From positions 1 to 9,345 of the forward strand of contig JAFDIC010000128.1 of NCBI GenBank assembly GCA_019308525.1: a stretch of DNA of 9,345 nt, written 5' to 3'. The translations under genes and the position numbers were made by a program. The DNA is from Deltaproteobacteria bacterium (GTDB lineage Bacteria > Desulfobacterota > DSM-4660 > Desulfatiglandales > HGW-15). Under the pieces are notes generated by a model. The model searched no databases, was not told the DNA's origin, and worked only from the letters and a program-made list of their open reading frames with translations. Below are positions 7,078 to 9,345 of the stretch, in pieces (the stretch's first letter is position 1; each line of letters starts with the position of its first letter).

Positions 7078-7628
7078 GACATATTGTTTGGGGCCCCAGG
7101 TCCTTCGTTGATGATTTTGAACCAGGAATGCATATAGTGAAGCCCTGACGTAATGGTGAAAAAACCGGTGACATAAAACATCATTAGAAGAAACTCCACT
7201 GGCAGGCCCAAATATTCCTTGGAGAGGATAGATATCACGGTTGCGAACTGCAGGCAGGTTGCGATCTTTCCTAGGATCGAGGGCCTTACATTGAACTCCA
7301 GACCGTTCAAGAAAAGCACCACGACTCCAGAGAGAATCAAAATATCCCTGGCGATCACCACGACGGTCAACCAATTGGGTATATGGTTCCGCGCAAACAA
7401 CACTATGAAGGTAGCAACAAGAAGCATCTTATCGGCAAGGGGGTCAAGGAATGTTCCAAGCTTGCTCTGCTGTTTGAACAACCTCGCGGTCATGCCGTCC
7501 AGCCCGTCGCTGATGGCACAAAGGAGAAAAACAATCAAGGCGGAGAGGAACTGATCATTGATGAGATAGATGATGAATATGGGAGCCAGGATGATCCTGA
7601 TGCTGGTAATCAAATTTGCGATGGTCAT
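7074..7628 (-). CDS. pgsA: CDP-alcohol phosphatidyltransferase, probably phosphatidylglycerophosphate synthase
   Basis: Inner-membrane enzyme that transfers the phosphatidyl group of CDP-diacylglycerol, probably to glycerol-3-phosphate, the committed step to phosphatidylglycerol and cardiolipin. The catalytic signature D-x2-DG-x2-AR-x8-G-x3-D-x3-D is complete: D41, D44-G45, A48-R49, G58, D62, D66. Several hydrophobic membrane segments surround it (about 8-38, 67-80, 87-106, 118-135, 143-165). The length of 184 residues is close to E. coli PgsA (182). The start has GGGGAG 5 nt upstream, lying inside the previous gene, and the ATG shares ATGA with that gene's stop, so translation is coupled. 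The acceptor alcohol cannot be read from the sequence alone; another CDP-alcohol transferase is the alternative. Confidence 0.9.
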   Translation of the reverse strand: MTIANLITSIRIILAPIFIIYLINDQFLSALIVFLLCAISDGLDGMTARLFKQQSKLGTFLDPLADKMLLVATFIVLFARNHIPNWLTVVVIARDILILSGVVVLFLNGLEFNVRPSILGKIATCLQFATVISILSKEYLGLPVEFLLMMFYVTGFFTITSGLHYMHSWFKIINEGPGAPNNMS

Positions 7629-8857
7629 TGCTGCTCCCCGATATTGAACAGTATCGTTCCTTCCTCTGTTCTTTCCACGGCCATCTCAAAGGAAAGGTCT
7701 TTGGTCCTTGACACCTTCCACAAAAAGGAGGCCTCCTCACCCAGGAAATCTATGGAAAGGAAAATGGAGCGCCCCCTTATCCTGGTCTGTCTCACGGATT
7801 GCACCCCTTCTACATCGCTCCTCAAGAACTCCATAATTTCCTTTACCTGCCTGAAGCTTTTGAACCCGCTGAGGACAATCTCAAGTTTGATAGGGGCAGG
7901 TTTTTCCGTGACCGTCCCCTTGACGATCGCCGGAACCAATAGGGCAGCAACCCCGTGCACGGCCTTTTCTATGACCCCTATTAAGTTCTCCATATCCTTG
8001 ACATTTTCCCCCATATGCTCGGTCCGGACCCCCTCGGCCAAAACCGCCCCCGATTTGACGCCCAGGGCCTTCAATTCGACGGATACGCTGGATCCTACAC
8101 TGACAAAGCATTTACCGTACAAGACAACGTCGGCAGAATATATTCTACCCCACTTAATGACTTCCTCGTCGGATAATTCAAAAATCTTCATCTCGTCACT
8201 GTAATCCCCTTCGGGGAAATAGAGCAAGCGGTTTATGGGGATGAAACCTCTTTCCTGGAAAACCCTGTGCAAGGCCAACTCTACGGGTGTCAAGCCTGAA
8301 CTTGCCTGGGGATCATTCCACCAATAGAGAACCTCATCTCTTTCCACCAGGATCTGTGACACCATGAAAAGGATCTTGATGGGCGGGCCTTCCATTATGA
8401 CCAAGCCAATTTTCTTGAGTCTTTCATTCATTACTTTCTCATTGATCTTTATACGCACCAGGATCTTGTACTCCCCCTCTGACTGGTCCTCTGCCAAGAC
8501 ATTGAAGTTCTCTATTAGCTCTCCCGCTTTCGGTAGCACTTCGTACACCACCCTGTGAAAGTTGTTGATCATGCCCTCACTGCCCAGGTGCTCTACCATG
8601 TACCTTTCAACGCCCAGTCTCATGGCCTTGCTGATTGCTTGAGTCTTTGCCTTGGCGATATTACCCCTGAGCAGCGGCGCGCTTCCTATGACCAGGACAG
8701 TGCCCTTTTCTTTCTCTGCTTCCCCCAGTGTTGGAGAAAAAGGAAACAGAATCCCCGTCAACAACAGCAAGCCGCAGAACCTGCCCACTTTACCCCTTGG
8801 TGCGAAACACCTTGCCATGAGTCTCAATTTTCCTCGTTTCCCAGGGAATTGTTTCAT
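7625..8857 (-). CDS. Secreted protein of unknown function with FlgT-N-like domain
   Basis: A 410-residue protein I cannot name. A basic N-terminus and a hydrophobic stretch (about 27-44) look like a signal peptide cleaved near LGEA-E48; there is no obvious lipobox. Residues about 54-150 (GSAPLLRGNIAKAKTQAISKA, then an E-R turn and a strand pattern KILVRIKIN) resemble the N-terminal domain of flagellar assembly protein FlgT and related periplasmic domains. Residues about 160-310 look like an alpha/beta domain of the FlgT-middle or CsgG/LpoB type (ADVVLYGKCFV). Residues about 323-405 form a separate C-terminal domain (LSGFKSFRQVKEIMEFLR, GVQSVRQTRIRGRSIFLSI). No flagellar gene is nearby. It is coupled to pgsA by a 4-nt overlap, so an envelope role is plausible. 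ATG 8857 has only a distant AAGG; ATG 8818 is an alternative that keeps the signal peptide. Confidence 0.85.
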   Translation of the reverse strand: MKQFPGKRGKLRLMARCFAPRGKVGRFCGLLLLTGILFPFSPTLGEAEKEKGTVLVIGSAPLLRGNIAKAKTQAISKAMRLGVERYMVEHLGSEGMINNFHRVVYEVLPKAGELIENFNVLAEDQSEGEYKILVRIKINEKVMNERLKKIGLVIMEGPPIKILFMVSQILVERDEVLYWWNDPQASSGLTPVELALHRVFQERGFIPINRLLYFPEGDYSDEMKIFELSDEEVIKWGRIYSADVVLYGKCFVSVGSSVSVELKALGVKSGAVLAEGVRTEHMGENVKDMENLIGVIEKAVHGVAALLVPAIVKGTVTEKPAPIKLEIVLSGFKSFRQVKEIMEFLRSDVEGVQSVRQTRIRGRSIFLSIDFLGEEASFLWKVSRTKDLSFEMAVERTEEGTILFNIGEQQ

Positions 8858-8915
8858 AAATAAGTTTGTTTACCTTCTTGGCTCACGTATTGATAGCTTC
8901 GCAAAAGGCCTCGTT

Positions 8916-8956
8916 TCCCTTCGACTCGCTCACGATCCTGAGCAAAGTCGAAGGGC
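8916..8956. repeat. REP-like palindromic element
   Basis: A nested inverted repeat. The outer arms CCCTTCGACT (8917-8926) and AGTCGAAGGG (8946-8955) are perfect over 10 bp. The inner arms GCTCA (8928-8932) and TGAGC (8939-8943) enclose the loop CGATCC. The CCTTCGAC...GCTCA...GTCGAAGG pattern is typical of dispersed REP-type repeats seen between genes in many proteobacterial genomes. It lies in the gap between miaA and the unknown gene and has no U-run on either strand. Confidence 0.65.
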
Positions 8957-9039
8957 TCCGCTGCGGCTCATTTCCTTGTAGTTGCAGCGACCCTAAGAAC
9001 GCCCCTCGCTTCTAATACCGGTGCCTGGCGGTGATTACA

Positions 9040-9072
9040 CGAGATTCGGGCGCTCCCGATAACGGGATTTCG
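9040..9072. repeat. Imperfect palindrome just after miaA
   Basis: CGAGATTC (9040-9047) can pair with GGATTTCG (9065-9072), with two G-U pairs in RNA. Inside it two short alternatives compete: CGGG/CCCG (9047-9058) and TCCCG/CGGGA (9054-9067, loop ATAA). It starts 18 bp after the miaA stop in the direction of transcription and lacks a U-run. It could be a second REP-like unit or a 3'-end stabilising structure. Confidence 0.35.
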
Positions 9073-9090
9073 AAAACTCAACCAAGGTAC

Positions 9091-9345
9091 TTACTTATGA
9101 CCGGAGCTTGATGGCTCGTCATTTCTAAGAAAATCTTTGATCAAGCCCACAATTTTTTCCCCTTGCTCCGGCCCAAGCCAATGAAACTCGAAATCACCAC
9201 GGAACCAGGTCAGTTGTCTTTTTGCATATCTACGCGTATCCCTCTGAAGGGTGGCTATTGTCTTATCCCGATCCCACTCTCCCATTATGTACTTGAGGGC
9301 GTGCCTGTAACCGAGGGATTTCATGGGTCTTAATTCCGGGGAATA
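9091..9345 (-). CDS. miaA: tRNA dimethylallyltransferase, C-terminal part only
   Basis: MiaA transfers a dimethylallyl group to N6 of A37 in tRNAs that read UNN codons. Only the last 84 residues are in the window; the 5' end lies beyond the right edge. The visible part includes the signature PMKSLGYRHALKYIMGE and, after a variable stretch, DTRRYAKRQLTWFR, the conserved C-terminal RNA-contact motif of the family. It ends with TAA after ...PSSSGHK. The frame is open from the edge (YSPELRPMKS). A 233-bp gap with palindromes separates it from the next gene, so it is probably the end of a transcription unit. Confidence 0.94.
   Translation of the reverse strand, partial: YSPELRPMKSLGYRHALKYIMGEWDRDKTIATLQRDTRRYAKRQLTWFRGDFEFHWLGPEQGEKIVGLIKDFLRNDEPSSSGHK

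Noticed and set aside
9020..9072. TGCCTGGCGG at 9022 resembles the 5' end of some 5S rRNAs
   Set aside because: The match stops after about 10 bases. The conserved 5S internal sequence (CCGAACUC-type) and the closing 3' strand are absent, so I take it as chance.

Overview
The window is a compact run of housekeeping translation genes. Every gene lies on the minus strand, so transcription runs from high to low coordinates. Base composition is roughly half G+C by eye. The order thrS-infC-rpmI-rplT-pheS-pheT, downstream of pgsA and tRNA-Val(GAC), fits a chromosomal locus of a Gram-negative, Desulfobacterota-like ('deltaproteobacterial') bacterium. That placement is inferred from gene order and protein character and was not tested by a search.

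Layout from right to left. The 3' end of miaA (tRNA A37 prenylation) enters at the right edge. A 233-bp gap with REP-like palindromes follows. Next comes a secreted protein of unknown function with a FlgT-N-like domain, whose stop codon overlaps the start of pgsA (ATGA). A near-consensus -35 box built over the pgsA stop codon appears to drive tRNA-Val(GAC), and probably thrS behind it. The end of thrS carries the Shine-Dalgarno of infC. infC has no ATG, GTG or TTG upstream of its conserved N-terminus and most likely starts at ATA.

A 281-bp non-coding stretch separates infC from rpmI. It holds a terminator-like hairpin, a competing long-range pairing, an imperfect direct repeat and a G+C-rich hairpin just before rpmI. 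This is where L20 autoregulation acts in other bacteria. rpmI and rplT follow closely. Then come another attenuator-like hairpin, pheS, and pheT, which runs off the left edge about 40 residues before its usual end.

The genes act together in translation: two aminoacyl-tRNA synthetases (Thr, Phe), initiation factor 3, ribosomal proteins L35 and L20, a valine tRNA and a tRNA modification enzyme. pgsA makes phosphatidylglycerol phosphate for the membrane. I see no mobile element, CRISPR array, defence system or unusual biosynthetic cluster. The points worth a second look are the ATA start of infC, the structured infC-rpmI leader, the unknown envelope protein coupled to pgsA, and the promoter embedded in the pgsA stop.
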